Below are positions 22,265 through 35,631 of a DNA stretch of 64,000 bases, piece after piece. The DNA comes from Kwoniella bestiolae CBS 10118 (Eukaryota > Basidiomycota > Tremellomycetes > Tremellales > Cryptococcaceae), in assembly GCF_000512585.2 (NCBI RefSeq), contig NC_089242.1:2046001-2110000 (forward strand), read 5' to 3'. A program made the translations under genes and the position numbers. The notes under the pieces are model-generated. The model ran no database searches and had not been told where the DNA came from. It saw only the letters and a program-made list of their open reading frames with translations. Numbering within the stretch: position 1 is the first letter of the stretch; the number at the start of each line of letters is the position of its first letter.

Positions 22265-22727
22265 GGTATGTTAGGGGGATGGATGGTTTGGAGGGTTGCT
22301 TTAATTCGAATTGGTAGGGCTTCGAGGGTCTGAAGTTGTGATGCTGCGCTATCTGAGCTTGGGGTTGGGTAGTTATGGTAGATGTCAGATGTTATGGTTG
22401 GTGTTTTTCTTGTGATATCTGTTATTCATCTCGTGCAATGGACCTCAACTTTTTGAACGTCCTCCTTGATGAAAGTATGAAAGTGCGAAGTACGCGAAAG
22501 GAATCACAAGTATCAAAACTATCACAGCTGCTCATCTGCTTCCATTGCCACATCATGGTGCCACCTTGTCACGTGCCTTCTTACGTCAACTCGCGTGTAT
22601 CTATGTATGTGGATATGTGCCCCGCTTCATTCCTCATCATCCTCATTCCTCACCATCATACGACATACTCTTCACTCTGCGTTGTATTCATTCATCAACT
22701 CTTCAGACAGACAAAAGCGCACCCAGG
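22265..22727. promoter_or_regulatory. Divergent promoter region, MRPS16 / CAND1
   Basis: This 463-base gap drives two oppositely oriented genes. It contains a CACGTG E-box-like palindrome near 22570. Beyond that no element is recognised. Confidence 0.4.
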
Positions 22728-25700
22728 ATGTCATCCAAATCATCAGCCCAGCTGAGCATACAGCTCTCGGGCTTACTAGAGAAGGTATGTCCACTTTGTC
22801 CATTCCCAAACAAACTCTCATATAGTATTTAGGCTAACATGTCATGTCTCAATCAGATGAGGTCGACCGACTCTGATCACCGAGTCATGGCGCTCATCGA
22901 CCTCAACAAAGATTTGTCCAGAGTATTATCTCCTATCCCTGGTCCTTCTTCTGCACCTAGACGAAGTCAAGATACCACCTACACAGACGAGAGCACCGAA
23001 CTTACGTTGACGGACAACGTATTGAAGTTGTTGGCTGATACCAATGCTGAGGTCAAGTCTTCGGCTGTATCTTGGTGAGTGTGGCTCCCATCAGCTTCTC
23101 CAGACGTTCGGACCTTAGAGTATATCGAGCTGATCTAATGTGGTTTAGTATCGCCCTGATGGTGCGCAAACCTCGTCAGCAGGTGCTCACCAATATTGTG
23201 AATTCGCTGTTGGACGGTGTATCTTCGACTGATGAGGAAAGAAGGGACATCTCTTGCTTAGGTGAGCTGCATGGCACAGCTCAGGGACTATCAGAGCTCA
23301 TACTAAAGTGAAATGCTAGCCCTCAAGTCAGTCGTACTCGAGATGCCAGTAGATGGCCAACAAGCAGAAGCCAATGTGGAAAGGATTGTTACTCGTGTAT
23401 TCGCTCTTTTCAAGGTAAGTCTGGACTCTTTCCCCTCTTCATGTATTCTCCGCACTTCTTGTCCGAGCTCGTCCCATACCTGCCTGACTTCCGCCTAATC
23501 CGCCTTTCTCCCTGCTCTCTTCCTCCCAACCTTTGGACCCCTCTTCCCCTAACTTTTCGTCTCATTTCACCTTGCTCCATCTTTCCAAGCTGACATCACC
23601 ACGTCCAGTCCGATATCAACCCCCAACTCGCTTCAGAGCTCTTACAAACCCTCACAGACCTATTCAACCGATTCTCCTACGTCCTCAAGAATTCCCAAAA
23701 TCTACAAAACACATCCATTAAATCCTTGAACAGTATCCTCTCATCTGCCAGACCAGCAATCAGGAAAAGAGCTATCCCTACCGTTTCCGCACTCGTGTCC
23801 ACCAATCCGGGACTATTTGACAGTTCACTGAAAACAGAGATCGTCAATGGACTCTCGCAAGGACCGGAAGCTGTGAGAGTCTGGCTGGGTGTCATTGCCA
23901 CGCTGGCCAGAGGTCAGAGCGTACAGAAAATTGGAGCTTTGTTAGCAGAAGGCAAAGTTGGAGAAACAGTATTGAAGCAGACAGCGGACCCGGACGACAC
24001 CGAAACAGTCGAAGCAGCTTTGGTTGTAAGTTTCCCCTCTTTTGTTTGGATATGGACCTTGGCTGATCGTTAATTGCACAGGCTTTGGAAGTCCTCGTAC
24101 TTCGATGTCCTACTGAAATTGCTTCATACATCCAGACTGTCACAGAAAGAGCATTGGCATTAGTGAAATACGATCCTGTGAGTCATTCGAGCCCCTTCCT
24201 CAATTGCCTTCAGCTCATCATTACTGCAGAATTACGTCGACCTCGATGATGACGATGTGGATATGGACGCTGAAGATGAGGACGACGACGAGGATGATGA
24301 GTTTGAGGACGATGCGTGAGTCCTTGCGGATCACATCCATTCGAAATTCTTGCTCACCATACCCCCATACATAGCTACTCGGACGATGAAGATGACTCAT
24401 GGAAGATACGTCGATCTGCCGCTAAACTCCTGCTCGCTCTCATCGGTACTCGAAACGAGCTCTTAGCAGATTTCTACAGTCATGCCGCTCCTGTTCTTAT
24501 TTCCCGGTTCAACGAAAGAGAAGAAAGTGTACGTCTGGAAGTGCTTGCCGCTTTCGAAGTGTTGCTCAAGCAGACTGCTTCCGCTCGAGCTGCAGAAATC
24601 GTTTCGGGGGGCAGGAATAAGAGAAAGAGGAGTGAAGGGATGGATGAGGATTATGCTCCTGATGACAGGTAGGTCAGCTGGCTCAAAGATGAAGGTTTCC
24701 ACAAGCTAACGAACCATTAGTGTGATATCGTACCTTCGAGCCAGTCTTCCTCAACTCTCCCGAGCCATCCTCAAGCAACTTTCCTCAAAGTCTGTGCCAA
24801 CTCGTCAACAGTGTTTCCTCCTGCTCAGAGAGATATCGAAAGCTCTCAACGGTGGTCTTGATGACTCTGCAAATGCTATTTGCGCCGCTGCCACTTCAGC
24901 CATTCGATCGGTCGACAGCTCCACCTCTGCATCTTTGGCGATTGCTGCTCTGTCATTCCTCACTGCCTTCTTTGCCGATCATCCTGCAAGAGTCTACGCC
25001 GATCATCTGGGACAGCTTATTCCTGCCATCGTCCGATGTCTGAAAGACAAACTTCAACGAATCAGCTTTGAAGCCTTCAGCGCTGCTGCCAGTTTAGCTC
25101 GAGCAGCTAGACCACAAGGATCGACATCGCCTTTGCCAACTAGCTTCACTCAGCCGATTCAACAGCTCTTCGACGCCACTACCGATATCTTAGCTGACAA
25201 CAGCACCGATGCAGATGTTCGAGAAAAAGCCTTGGGCACTCTTGGGTACCTCTTAGTACATGAGGGAGATACCTTCACTGCATCATACTCCACTTGTCTT
25301 CCTCTTATCACCTCTCGATTGGTCAACGAAAATACAGCTGCAACTGCCGTGCTTGTCATCGGTAAAATCGCTGAATCGCCCCTATGTAAAGGCAAAGAAT
25401 TCGATTCATGGTTACTCTCAGCTCTGCCCGAAGTCGTGGTAGCGCTCAGACGAAGCAAGCGATCGACCACCATGAACTCCGAATTTGCCTGTCTTTCCAA
25501 TATCCTTACAAGAGTCGGGACGGGACTTCCACCACAGACCGCCATCGATCTTGTCGGAGAACTTCAACCGTTCATCGAAACTCCCACAGCCTTACAAGTG
25601 GTTTCGTTGATCTTGACTCAGCAACCCAGCTGCAGAGAATCCGTTGATTCGCAATTATCACCTCGAATCATGCAAATCATCAAGACTCCCTCTTCCAACC

Positions 25701-27736
25701 AACATCTCGTTGATGCTTTATCGACTTTCTTTGGAGCTTATGTAGACGGTGATCAGGATTGTGCTACTCGACTGGTCCCTGCATTGGTGGAGAATTTAGG
25801 GAAATCAAATCACCTTCCTGATGCTACCAAAGGTGGTACGTCGATATACACCACTACGGCAAAAATCATCGGTACGGTCGTTGCGCATTCGCAAAGAAAT
25901 GCTGCGGGTGTTCTGGCTTTGTTCCAGAAAGTGATCAAGGTGAGCTGTCCTTCAACATGAAATAAAATTGACCTTTGTAGAAGCTGAGGACAGATTGTTA
26001 TAGTCTTCCAAGGCTACTGAGCCGGATGTGTACCTCTCTTTATTATGCATCGGTGAGATCGGTCGAATAACGTGAGTTAGGTACAAAGTCCCGGAAGATT
26101 CCTAACTGACACCTTTTATAGTGATCTCTCGACCATACCTGATCTGTTCGACAAGATTCTGAGCTTCTTCAACAACGAGAGCGAAGAGGTCAGAAGTGCC
26201 GCTGCTTTCGCCGCGGGTAAGTGTGCATCTCGCTATTGGTCACATTTGAACTGACGATATACATAGGAAATCTCGCTGTGGGCGCGCCCAAGGTCTTCTT
26301 ACCTGCTATCAACAAGCATATCGAGACTGTCTCTGGTGAAGCGACGAGATTACTCCTCTTGCATTCCTTGAAAGAGGTGAGCCTAGAAGAAGCTAATGTG
26401 CATATAATGTCAACAAGCTCGCTGATTCATCATATCATTTGAATAGGTAATTCTTCACTCTTCTTCCGCTCAACTTGAACTTCTCGCCGATTCGCTCTGG
26501 AAACCCCTCTTTGCGGACGATGTCTCGACCAAAGAAGGTGAAATTGGTGATGATGGTATCAGGAACGTCAAGGCAGCATGTATTGGTAAATTGACCACTA
26601 CTGCTCCTGGGAAATTTTTACCTCAACTTCAGGTCGGTTTTATAGTCACTGAATTTCTCATGTAAGAGTCTAAGCTGACTTGATAACATTGCAGGAATTA
26701 CTCCGTTCAAGCCCCAAAAACAGAGCGATCGTGGCTGCAGCAGTCAGATATACGTTTATCGATACTTCCTCTTCATATGATGAGATCATCGCTCCGATTA
26801 TTGTGGAGTTCTTGTCTTTGATGAAAGATTCAAATTTGGTAAGTTGATGATCGCTAATTGAGCCGACATTCCAGCTTACGACAACATGATATAGATTGTC
26901 CGAAGATTATCGCTCGCTTCGTTGAACTCTGCGATCCAACATAAACCTCACTTGATCGTTGATAAGTTGAACACTCTTCAACCGTTGTTGTATCAAGAGA
27001 CGTATGTCAAGAAGGAGTTGCAGAGAGAAGTAACAATGGGTCCATTCAAGGGTATGTGGCAATTCAGCTTTGAATTTATGATGAATTGAACTCGGCTGAT
27101 GTTGCCATTTTAGTGATTGAGGACGATGGACTTGAGAATCGAAAGACAGCGTATGAGACGATGTATACTTTGGTGAGCTAGCATTACATCGGATCTGGAG
27201 AGGTCACAAGAGGGGATAGCTGATATGATATTATGGTATAGCTCGGCACATGTTTCTCCAAAATCGATTTACCGACATTCACCGAACGAGTCATGGCTTC
27301 TTTGTCTGACGTTAACGAAGTCAAGGTATTAGGATTGATGTTGTTATTGAGGCTGGGTCAGATGTCACCAACTTCCGTGATTCCTCGATTGGACGACGTG
27401 GTAGGTGCTATGAAGGTCATGATGAAGGATGTGGAGGTGAAGGATGATACGGTGAAACAGGATCTGGAGAGGAAAGGTGAGTGTGCTAACTTCCTTCTCA
27501 ACTTCCTTGCCAAAACTGTTTTACTTGCTTTCGTCATTGTGCGATCGACACGATATCGACTATTTTGCTAATCTGACTTGATTGGTTTGACAGAGGAAAT
27601 GCAACGATCGACATTACGTACGGCCGTACCACTGTACAAACTTTCCAACCCGCAACAAGCACCTCAGTTCCATTCGTTCGTTAGTGGATTGTTGGCTACT
27701 GATAAATGGAGGGATTTCAAGGATTACCAGGGGTAG
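22728..27736 (+). CDS. CAND1: Cullin-associated NEDD8-dissociated protein (CAND1/TIP120)
   Basis: CAND1 binds un-neddylated cullins and exchanges the substrate receptors of SCF ubiquitin ligases. The protein is an all-helical HEAT-repeat superhelix spread over many exons, about 1,200-1,250 residues. The N-terminus QLSGLLEK-MRSTDSDHRVMALIDL matches the CAND1 start. In the first third an acidic insertion (a run of Asp/Glu, 24240-24320) is followed by DDSWKIRRSAAKLLLALIGT and APVLISRFNEREESVR. This acidic loop then conserved block is diagnostic of CAND1. The exon at 24722-25940 holds LKQLSSKSVPTRQQCFLLL. The TIP120 C-terminal domain includes LPTFTERVMASLSDVNEVK and the end FKDYQG. One pyrimidine-rich intron of about 190 nt (23.4-23.6 kb) is longer than most here. 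Confidence 0.93.
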
Positions 27737-28121
27737 TGATTGGATGTTACCATGATTTTCGGTTTTAAGATATATTCATATATGATTTATGGATTATGCA
27801 TTGTAAGATATTCATTTACTATAGAAGCTTCCGAGTGGGTTCAGAAGTTACATCGTGCATCGTCTGTTGCAACGTCATACATGGGATACGAGATGGATTG
27901 TGCTGCATGCGATAGTCATGACCCTCACGAGGAGGTGGGCGTTGAACCCATCGTCATGCGAAAGAAGATGCATCATGTCATGTAGATGGACCGTAGAGAA
28001 AAGCAGAAAGCAAAAAACCAAAGTGTTCCATAAGTCAGGTCATCCAAGAGCCGTATTCAGTCGGTGACCAAAGAAAAGCAAGGGCAATACAAGTCTCCGT
28101 GAGTATCGATTCTTAAGGGAA
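27737..28121. other. Convergent intergenic region
   Basis: This 385-base spacer between CAND1 and YPP1, which converge, should contain both 3' UTRs. No gene is supported. Confidence 0.4.
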
Positions 28122-31100
28122 TTACAACCACCTCCCAACCTGATTCCATTCCCTAACCGGCCCGGTCCTCTCCAACCCCAAAGCAAACTCCCAACACTCC
28201 CTTGCCCGCGCATTCCTCCCCTGCGCTTCTGATACTTTACCGAGCAAATACCACGCTGAAATGAGATCCCACCCTTTCTCCTGAGTGAGCGAGTTCAACA
28301 GGATCTCAGCTAGGTCGACTTGGTTGGATTCAAGGTAGATCTTCGAGAGGCCTATGATAGCTGATGAGTGGTCTGGTTTGAGGAGTAGGGATTTGACGAA
28401 TGATGATTCTGCGGGATTGCCGCCACTACCACTACCACTTGTATTTTGTTCGGGTTGGTCCTCGCTATCGTTGTTGGTAGTGGTATTACTTGAGGGATTC
28501 TGCTTGTTAATAGCAGAATGGTACATCCCCAATTGGACCCATACATCCGGATTCTCAGGATCGAGCACCTCCGCCTCCTCTATCGCTACGAGGCATTGTT
28601 CCATCTTGCCCCATCTGCGGAAGGTCGCAGCCGACATCAACCACAGATTCGACAATATCCTAGATTCCGCTGGTGTTCGTCCATGTTCCTCCGAAGAGGG
28701 CTGTTGGATAGGAGGCGGAGGGGGTAGAATCGTACGAGAAGAGGGATTGTGGTTCCTAAAGTGAGAGTGGATGGCAGTAGGCGCGAGTGACTGAGCTGCT
28801 GAAGCTGATCTTTCTCTACCCTGCTGTATTGTAGGTGCAGTGGTAGTATTTGATGATCGTCGAATACTACTTGGTCTCGAGGCAGGTGCGGAGACTGTTT
28901 GATTGGATGACTGTCCATGACCAGGCACGTGGAGATGTACCTTTGATCGGACTGATAAACTCCGTCTGCGAGACTTCTCTTCTTCCCCTTCACTCGTCAA
29001 GGCTCCGGTTTTAGTCGATTGAGGTGGCGGTGTAGGAGTGGGAGAAGGCGATTGGACAGTTATAGGTGGTTTTTCTGATACTGGCGGAGCGAGAGAAATA
29101 GGATTAAACGATGCCTTTTCAGTCATAGGTGTGGGTGGTTGGACTATATTGCAAGATATGTCAGCCTGTGCAAACCACGTTCGAGGTTCAAGCAATGCAT
29201 ATGACTCACCAGACACCGTCCCACCCTCATTCACACCCACACTAACGAAGCTCCCACCCAAATCCTCTTTACCCGTACTATCCGTCGCTGCCGTCCCAGG
29301 CAACGCAGTGAGACTACTAGAGCTCGCAACAGATTTCATCCCATTGGCTTTGCCCAATCCACTCGAATAACCCATCTTCTTCCTGTTCTTGCCCGATCTA
29401 GCAGAGAAGAAAGCGAACAATTCCTGTTGTTTTAACATTGCTAATTCTGGGCCTTGGATCTTCTCAATGATGACATTGAGGGTTTGTCGAAGTCGAATGA
29501 CATGTTCTAATCTTGCTGATTTGCTCAGGGGGGTAGTCCTAGGTGGCGAGATATTGAGGTGAGGGAATGATCCGTCCTTATTTATCAACTGGCTTGTGAA
29601 TGAACGTTCGCTGATAGTGGGATTGGTGGATGTTGGAGGTTGTATAGCGAAATCCTTAGATTCGATGTCATGTTCAGCTAAAAGATCCTCCTGACTTGAC
29701 GACACCTCTTCATCTGCTTCCCAGACGCTTATACCTGCTTCACAGGCTTTCAAAGCTCCTTCCCAATCCCTCCGGGCGGTCAAGAGCAACGCTAATAAGT
29801 GCCAAGCCTGGACATTGGTTGGATCCATCTCGAGGGAAGATCGTATACTCTGAGTGGCAGCGTCGATTGATCGTGCTTCCGATTGACAATGAGCGAGGTG
29901 GTAATAGCCGGAGGAAGATGGGAAAAGATCGATAGCCGCTGTGAGATGGTTGATAGCTTGGGCTTGGTATGTCGGTCGATCTATCGAATCGGCGGTGTGA
30001 ACTGCTAAGCTCATCCTTACGATCCCCTTCGCCTCTTCAATCCTGGCTTTCAACTCTTCGGTGATGCCCACACCAACACCATTACTAGCATTGAGCACAT
30101 CTCCAGCCAAGACAACATATCTCCAAGCATCTTCAATCTCGCCCAAGTCCCTCGCCAACAACCTCGTACCTCCCAGAAGCGTCTCAATGAACTCCCTATC
30201 ACTATCACTCTCGCCTTCCTCAACCTGCTCTTTGGTTTCCAACACGTTCTCCTCCGGATTGCCGGATTCGGACTCAAGTTGTTTTCTGATCTGTTCAGGT
30301 GAAGCTGCATCTTCGTTGGTAGGTCGTCGTTTGAGTTGTAACGACACTTCGGGTTGTTGAGTCTCTCTAAATTTCAATACTAATTGCACATACAGCTCGA
30401 ACACCCGCTTGGCATCTTGGGAATCCCCGATATCCGCCAGTAGGTGTGTGAGGTGTCGTAAGACCGTTTGAGATTGGAATGTCAAGGTCATAGACCACCA
30501 TAACAGCGAGATTACTTCTCTGCCCAATTCAGCCGATTTGCTGTAGAGACTGACTGCTACTTCTGCAAATTCAGTGACGGGCCGGTTGATTGATCCTGCC
30601 CTTGGGAAGGTAGTGGTGGATTGGAGTAAAGCTCGGCCTTGATGAATAGCTTCGACAACCTCTTTGGTCCATAAGACGCGAGAGGACGACGTCGACGGCG
30701 TGGAAGTAGAGTAAAGAAGTGGCGATTCGGGAGGAGGAGCACGCGGGTAAGGGTAGGATGAGTCTAGAGATCTGAGATAAAGGAGCAACATCCTCTGTCG
30801 CTGGATCGGACGAAAAGTCGCTGGCCACGAGCTGGTGAATGCATGATACGTGCGCAATGTCCGTAGAGTATCTTGAGATTTCTGATGTGTAGGGTTCGAT
30901 TGTCGAGCAGAAAGTACGGCTGCACGAGTGAGAGCTGTGGATATCCAGCGATATACCTCGCGCTGAGGTTCGAAAGGCGATCTGGGGGATTGTTGATTTG
31001 AGAGGTAAGAGGGTAAAGGTAGGCTGTATGATGATAAGGATTGTAGCAGTGGTACTGTGAGGAGATAGGACTGTATTGATTTCTGATAATCTGGATTCTG

Positions 31101-32156
31101 GGCTAATTCATAGCTGAGACCTATGAGGAGATCAGTATAGGGATCCTAGTGAATGATTTTGAAATGGATAACATACCCTGTAAGCACCTCGCACGTATCC
31201 TCTCTAACACAGCAGAATCACCCTGTACTACCCCAAATCGACTCTCACTCTTCCAGTCTATACCTTCATATATCCTTAGAGCATCCTCGTGTGATCCAAG
31301 AGCGTGGAAATGGTATGCCAGAGTGAACCTTGCAGACTATACTCACATATCAGTAAATGCCATACCTGCACGTGCGTGGAGATAAAGTTACTCACCGTCA
31401 ACTCCGCCTCAGATAACTTCCCGCCTCCAATTAGCCCTTCTAAGCTTTTGATCCCCTCCTTGACTTCATCTATACCCTCCGATCCGACTCCGTTCCACCA
31501 CAGGTTCCCCTCGTATCGTCCGATTCGTCCCCGTCCAAATCGCCCGAACTTAGATAACTCGCTTTGGAGGTGGTCCCAACATCCGAAGGACGTATCGTAC
31601 TTGATCCACTGCCTGTAATTGAAGACGAAGAAGCATCTGGTATGTCCAATGAAGGTTTCTTGCGATGTCGTAAATGTGGGTGAGGAATATGTACAAACGA
31701 CGAATGCGAGCCTGTGCCTGTGTTGGCTGTGCCGGCCGAATCGTTAGATGAGTTACTTGATCCCGGTGCTTCGGATGATACGTTGAGATATCCCGAGGAG
31801 GAGGTAGTAGAGTGAGAGGTTGATGATAGGTAGAGGAGCGATATGTCTCGGAGATGATGTATTAGTGAGGTGTCTGTGGGAATTGAATCAATGTTAGCCG
31901 GTCATCAAGCCTTCGGTCTCGACACATTTGGGTGCCAAGAGGTGAGATCTTTCGAACAGATGTGAGAGGTAGATGACTCACTACCACCGGTGTGCTTGCC
32001 CCACTTCCTCACGAGCTCTCCCCAGCTCAACTCGGTCTTATTGGGTGCATGGCCTGGATTTGACTCTGCCCAGGCGCCTCGGAGTAAAGCGGCTGTGAGG
32101 GAGGTGTTGTAGTGGATCCCTTTCGGACTTGGACCAGCTGCTGATAATGTCGACAT
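28122..32156 (-). CDS. YPP1: TPR protein YPP1 (TTC7-like), PI4-kinase complex
   Basis: Ypp1 bridges Efr3 and the kinase Stt4 at the plasma membrane, promoting PI4P synthesis, and was first linked to cargo transport. The start MSTLSAAGPSPKGIHYNTSL and LRGAWAESN with GELVRKWGKHTGG fits fungal Ypp1 N-termini. The main exon (30857-28122) holds successive TPR helices: LTHLLADIGDSQDAKRVFEL, then YYHLAHCQSEARSIDAATQS and AWHLLALLLTARRDWEGALK. Near the C-terminus are NPDVWVQLGMYHSAINK, DHSSAIIGLSKIYLESNQVD and SAWYLLGKVSEAQGRNARAR. A long Ser/Pro/Thr-rich insert (28.7-29.4 kb) separates the two TPR sets. It has about four introns and is divergent from ILV1. Identification rests on the TPR layout and start, so it is slightly less secure than the enzymes. 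Confidence 0.83.
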
Positions 32157-32592
32157 GGTGTTAAGCCCTTACACGTATTGGCTGATGCGGCTATCAAAAG
32201 CCTTGTGGTTATTACCAAGATGAGCTTTGTCGATGATGAATGTACAGTAGCAAACAAGAGATCTCACAGAGATAGAGAATGAGAGAGAATGAGAGAGGAC
32301 TGCGCGGGTGGGTGTATGTGAGAGGTTGATGACGCCAAGTATACAAGGGTAATAATGTTACGTAACCTTTTTATCCATATGTTAGATCTGAGCGTTTAAG
32401 CTTGAACCTGTGACTCGAAATGTTGAGAGAAACGAGATATGAGAATGAGAAATGGTTTGTACCTCATGATATCGCATCTCAGCATTATTATCAAAGCATA
32501 CAAGTCACAGTCACCTGCTAACCGCAACTATCCACCCTCAAACACCGCTCGCACCCCCCGAGAACCACCAGGCCAAATCGCAGCTCATCAAA
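32157..32592. promoter_or_regulatory. Divergent promoter region, YPP1 / ILV1
   Basis: This 436-base gap holds both promoters. TGACTCG at 32411-32417 matches six of seven bases of the Gcn4 site TGASTCA, about 180 bp before the favoured ILV1 start. That would fit general amino-acid control of ILV1. The match is weak and the role inferred. The + strand just before the ILV1 ATG is C/A-rich, as in a leader. Confidence 0.45.
32411..32417 (+). promoter_or_regulatory. Candidate Gcn4-type site upstream of ILV1
   Basis: TGACTCG differs from the consensus TGASTCA only at the last base. Position and target gene (amino-acid synthesis) are suitable, but a 7-mer with one mismatch is common by chance. Confidence 0.3.
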
Positions 32593-35194
32593 ATGGTAGC
32601 TACAAATGGGTCAGTGGGATACTCCTAGTTCTCTCCCTTCCATCAACAATCATTGTTGACAATCTTCTCACTCAATATAGCCTAGCCATACCCACTAAAG
32701 CCAACGGTAACCCCTCCTCTTCCTCTTCCCATTCATTCTCAAAGTCACCACCATCCTACATGGAATACACATCGTCAGCACCCTTCCCACCAACATCAGC
32801 GAAACATGATGATAACGAGGAAATACCTTCGCATCTGTACGATAAGTTACCAGACCATTATCTGAAAGTCAATGGGAAGGGACAGAAGGTGCCTGATTAT
32901 TTGAAGATGATTCTGATGTGTGAGCTATTCTCTACCTCTGCTTACCTGTCCTTAGGAGTGATCTATAACTGATGCCGGTGATGTCTATGCACAGCAAAGG
33001 TGTACTCTTCTCCGCTGAACCTCAAAGAGACCCCCTTGACATACGCTGTCAACCTCTCTGCTAAACTTGGTAACGAGGTGGGTCAGCTGTCTACGAGTCT
33101 ACCTACCTCTCTGGGATAGCCGCTTACGACGTTGCCACAACAGATCTGGCTCAAGCGTGAAGACCTCCATCCTGTTTTTTCATTCAAGATCCGAGGCGCG
33201 TACAATATGATGGCTTCGTTGACCGAGGAAGAGAAGAAGAAAGGTGTAGTAACATGCAGTGCTGGTGAGCTATCTTGCTATTCGACACATCATCATAGCC
33301 CTCTCTAACCGATAAATCCCATTTATAAACGACAAATAGGAAACCACGCCCAGGGAGTAGCCCTATCCAGCAACTCACTCAACATCCCCGCCACAGTCGT
33401 CATGCCCGTCTCTACCCCATCTATCAAATGGAGGAACGTACAGCGCTTAGGAGCCAAGGTAGTCCTCCACGGAAGAGATTTCGACGAAGCCAAAGCGGAG
33501 TGCAGTCGTCTAGAAAAACAGGAGGGATTGACATTCATTCCCCCCTTCGATGATCCCTACGTGGTAGCGGGACAGGGAACGATAGCCATGGAGATTTGTC
33601 GTCAGATAAGCGACGCAGATAAGATATCAGGGATATTCGGCGCAGTGGGAGGAGGAGGTATGATCGCTGGTATCTCCTCGTATATCAAGCGTGTCGCTGC
33701 TCCCTCTGTGAATGTATATGGAGTAGAGACTGTCGATGGGGATGCGATGGAAAGAAGTTTGAAGAAAGGTAAAAGGGTGTTATTGGATGAGGTTGGTCCG
33801 TTTGCGGATGGTACGGCCGTTAGGATCGTGGGTGAAGAGCCGTTTAGGGTCTGTAAGGAGAATTTGGATGGGGTGGTGTTGGTCAATAATGATGAGATCT
33901 GTGCGGCTATCAAAGATGTCTTTGAGGGTGAGTGGTTGCTTCTTCCTGTATATAAAGCCTTGATGTCGCGCTTCTCATCAGATCGTGCCGAGAAGCCATA
34001 CGATGAAGGGTCAACGGAACGGATGAGAATGTCATGCTGATTGACTTCTGTATCTCACAGAAACTCGATCCATCCCCGAACCGTCCGGTGCATTAGCTTT
34101 GGCAGGTCTCAAAGCCCATATATCGCGAAACAACCTCGTAGGAGCGAACAAGCGATTCGTAGCGGTCGTCTCGGGGGGCAATATGAACTTCGGTAGATTG
34201 AGGTTCGTAGCTGAACGTGCGGAGATTGGTGAGAGGAGGGAGGTGTTGATCAGTATCAAGGTGCCTGAGAAACCTGGATCGTAAGTCAATCGTGCTTCTC
34301 TACTTTCTATTCTTGTGTGAAAGATTCCCCCCTCGTCATTTCAACATATTTGGACATGATGCTGACAGTAGTATCTATCTGTTGGTAGCTTCCTGAAATT
34401 TCATTCCCTCCTTGAAGGACGAGCCGTTACGGAATTCACCTACCGATACTCCTCCCCCTCTACGGGATATATCATCTGCTCATTCCTTCTTTCCTGCGCT
34501 TCATCTACAGCCACAGGTCCCACGCCCGAAGCTAGGCAGAAGGAGATCAACGAATTGTTTGAGAAATTCAGGCAAGAAGGGATAGAGGCTACTGATTTGT
34601 CGGAGGATGAGTTCTCAAAATCACATGTGAGGCATTTGGTCGGGGGACGAAGTGGTGTTCAGGATGAGAGGTTGTTTAGATTTGGTGAGTAGTCTTTTTC
34701 ACTAATTCGACATACGCTGGCTCGATGAGCTGTCTCATTTTTACCTCTCATCACATCTATTCCTAAAATTCTTCTTCCCCTTATTCTCTTCATTATTTCC
34801 TGCCTGCCTATTTGCCATCTTGAATCTTGTAAAATGCTAATCGCATCTCGTCGCCATCGCAGAGTTCCCGGAAAGACCAGGTGCTTTAGGTAATTTCCTC
34901 AAGGGTATGAAATCAGATTGGAATATCTCGATGTTCCATTATCGAAATCACGGAGCGGGTGAGTTATCCCATCATTTCTCAGATATAATCATTGCCCCGT
35001 ACGATCACTAAGTAATCATCTGCGAACTTACTGTTATTCGTGCTCAATTAGACGTCGGTAAAGTGCTTATCGGTATACAAGTGCCCAAAGACTCTTATGA
35101 TGCTTTTGGCGAATTCTTGAATGATCTGGGATATGTCTACGTCGAAGAAACTCAGAACCCCGCTTATACTTCTTTATTGAGGACTCAAGCGTAG
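32593..35194 (+). CDS. ILV1: Threonine deaminase (threonine ammonia-lyase)
   Basis: This PLP enzyme converts threonine to 2-oxobutanoate and ammonia, the first step of isoleucine synthesis in mitochondria. The PLP lysine lies in HPVFSFKIRGAYNMM. The phosphate-binding loop is CSAGNHAQGVA. FGAVGGGGMIAGISSYIK and SGGNMNF follow. Two C-terminal ACT-like regulatory domains (ISIKVPEKPGSFLKFHSLL and FRFEFPERPGALGNFLKGM) would bind isoleucine and valine. I favour the ATG at 32593. A 19-nt first coding exon (MVATNG) then splices across a 71-nt intron (32610-32680, donor GTCAGT) to LAIPTKANGNPSS. An unspliced frame from ATG 32439 enters the same downstream exon and gives a longer, basic N-terminus, so targeting and start remain open. 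Confidence 0.92.
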
Positions 35195-35631
35195 GATAGA
35201 GATCGCGGAGGGAAAGAGGATTATATGGGTTGAACAGTAGAGTACGGAACTTGACAGTGATTCATACGATCATTCGCCATTGACTCATATAATATTTGTA
35301 GGATATGCATTGATAGATACTTCTCCATTCAGCTTGCTCACCGTTCTTCGTTCTGATAGCAAGCATCATTCGTCTTCTCGTCCTAATCATTGAATCCACT
35401 TTGCTCGTTAACAAGGTTATGCCACGTGACACGTTGTTTACCCCGCGTTTTGACGTTGATCGCTGTTCGAATGAGTATGATTGTGAGATCGTCGAGAGAT
35501 ATATATATGTCATCCATAGAAAGCAACTCTACATCGTTGAATTATAAAAACTTGTCATTGCATCAAGGCCATCTCCAGTACCCGCCGTACAACTTGTCAA
35601 GTCCAAGCTATACTCCCCAGCAAACCCCAAA
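35195..35631. other. Intergenic region ILV1 to TRS130
   Basis: This 437-base spacer between two genes in tandem contains a CACGTG palindrome near 35425 and a short TATATATA run near 35500. It presumably holds the TRS130 promoter. No gene is seen. Confidence 0.4.

Noticed and set aside
28354..30360. + strand frames opposite the YPP1 main exon
   Set aside because: They are antisense to a 911-codon exon with TPR pattern and have no splice or family support.
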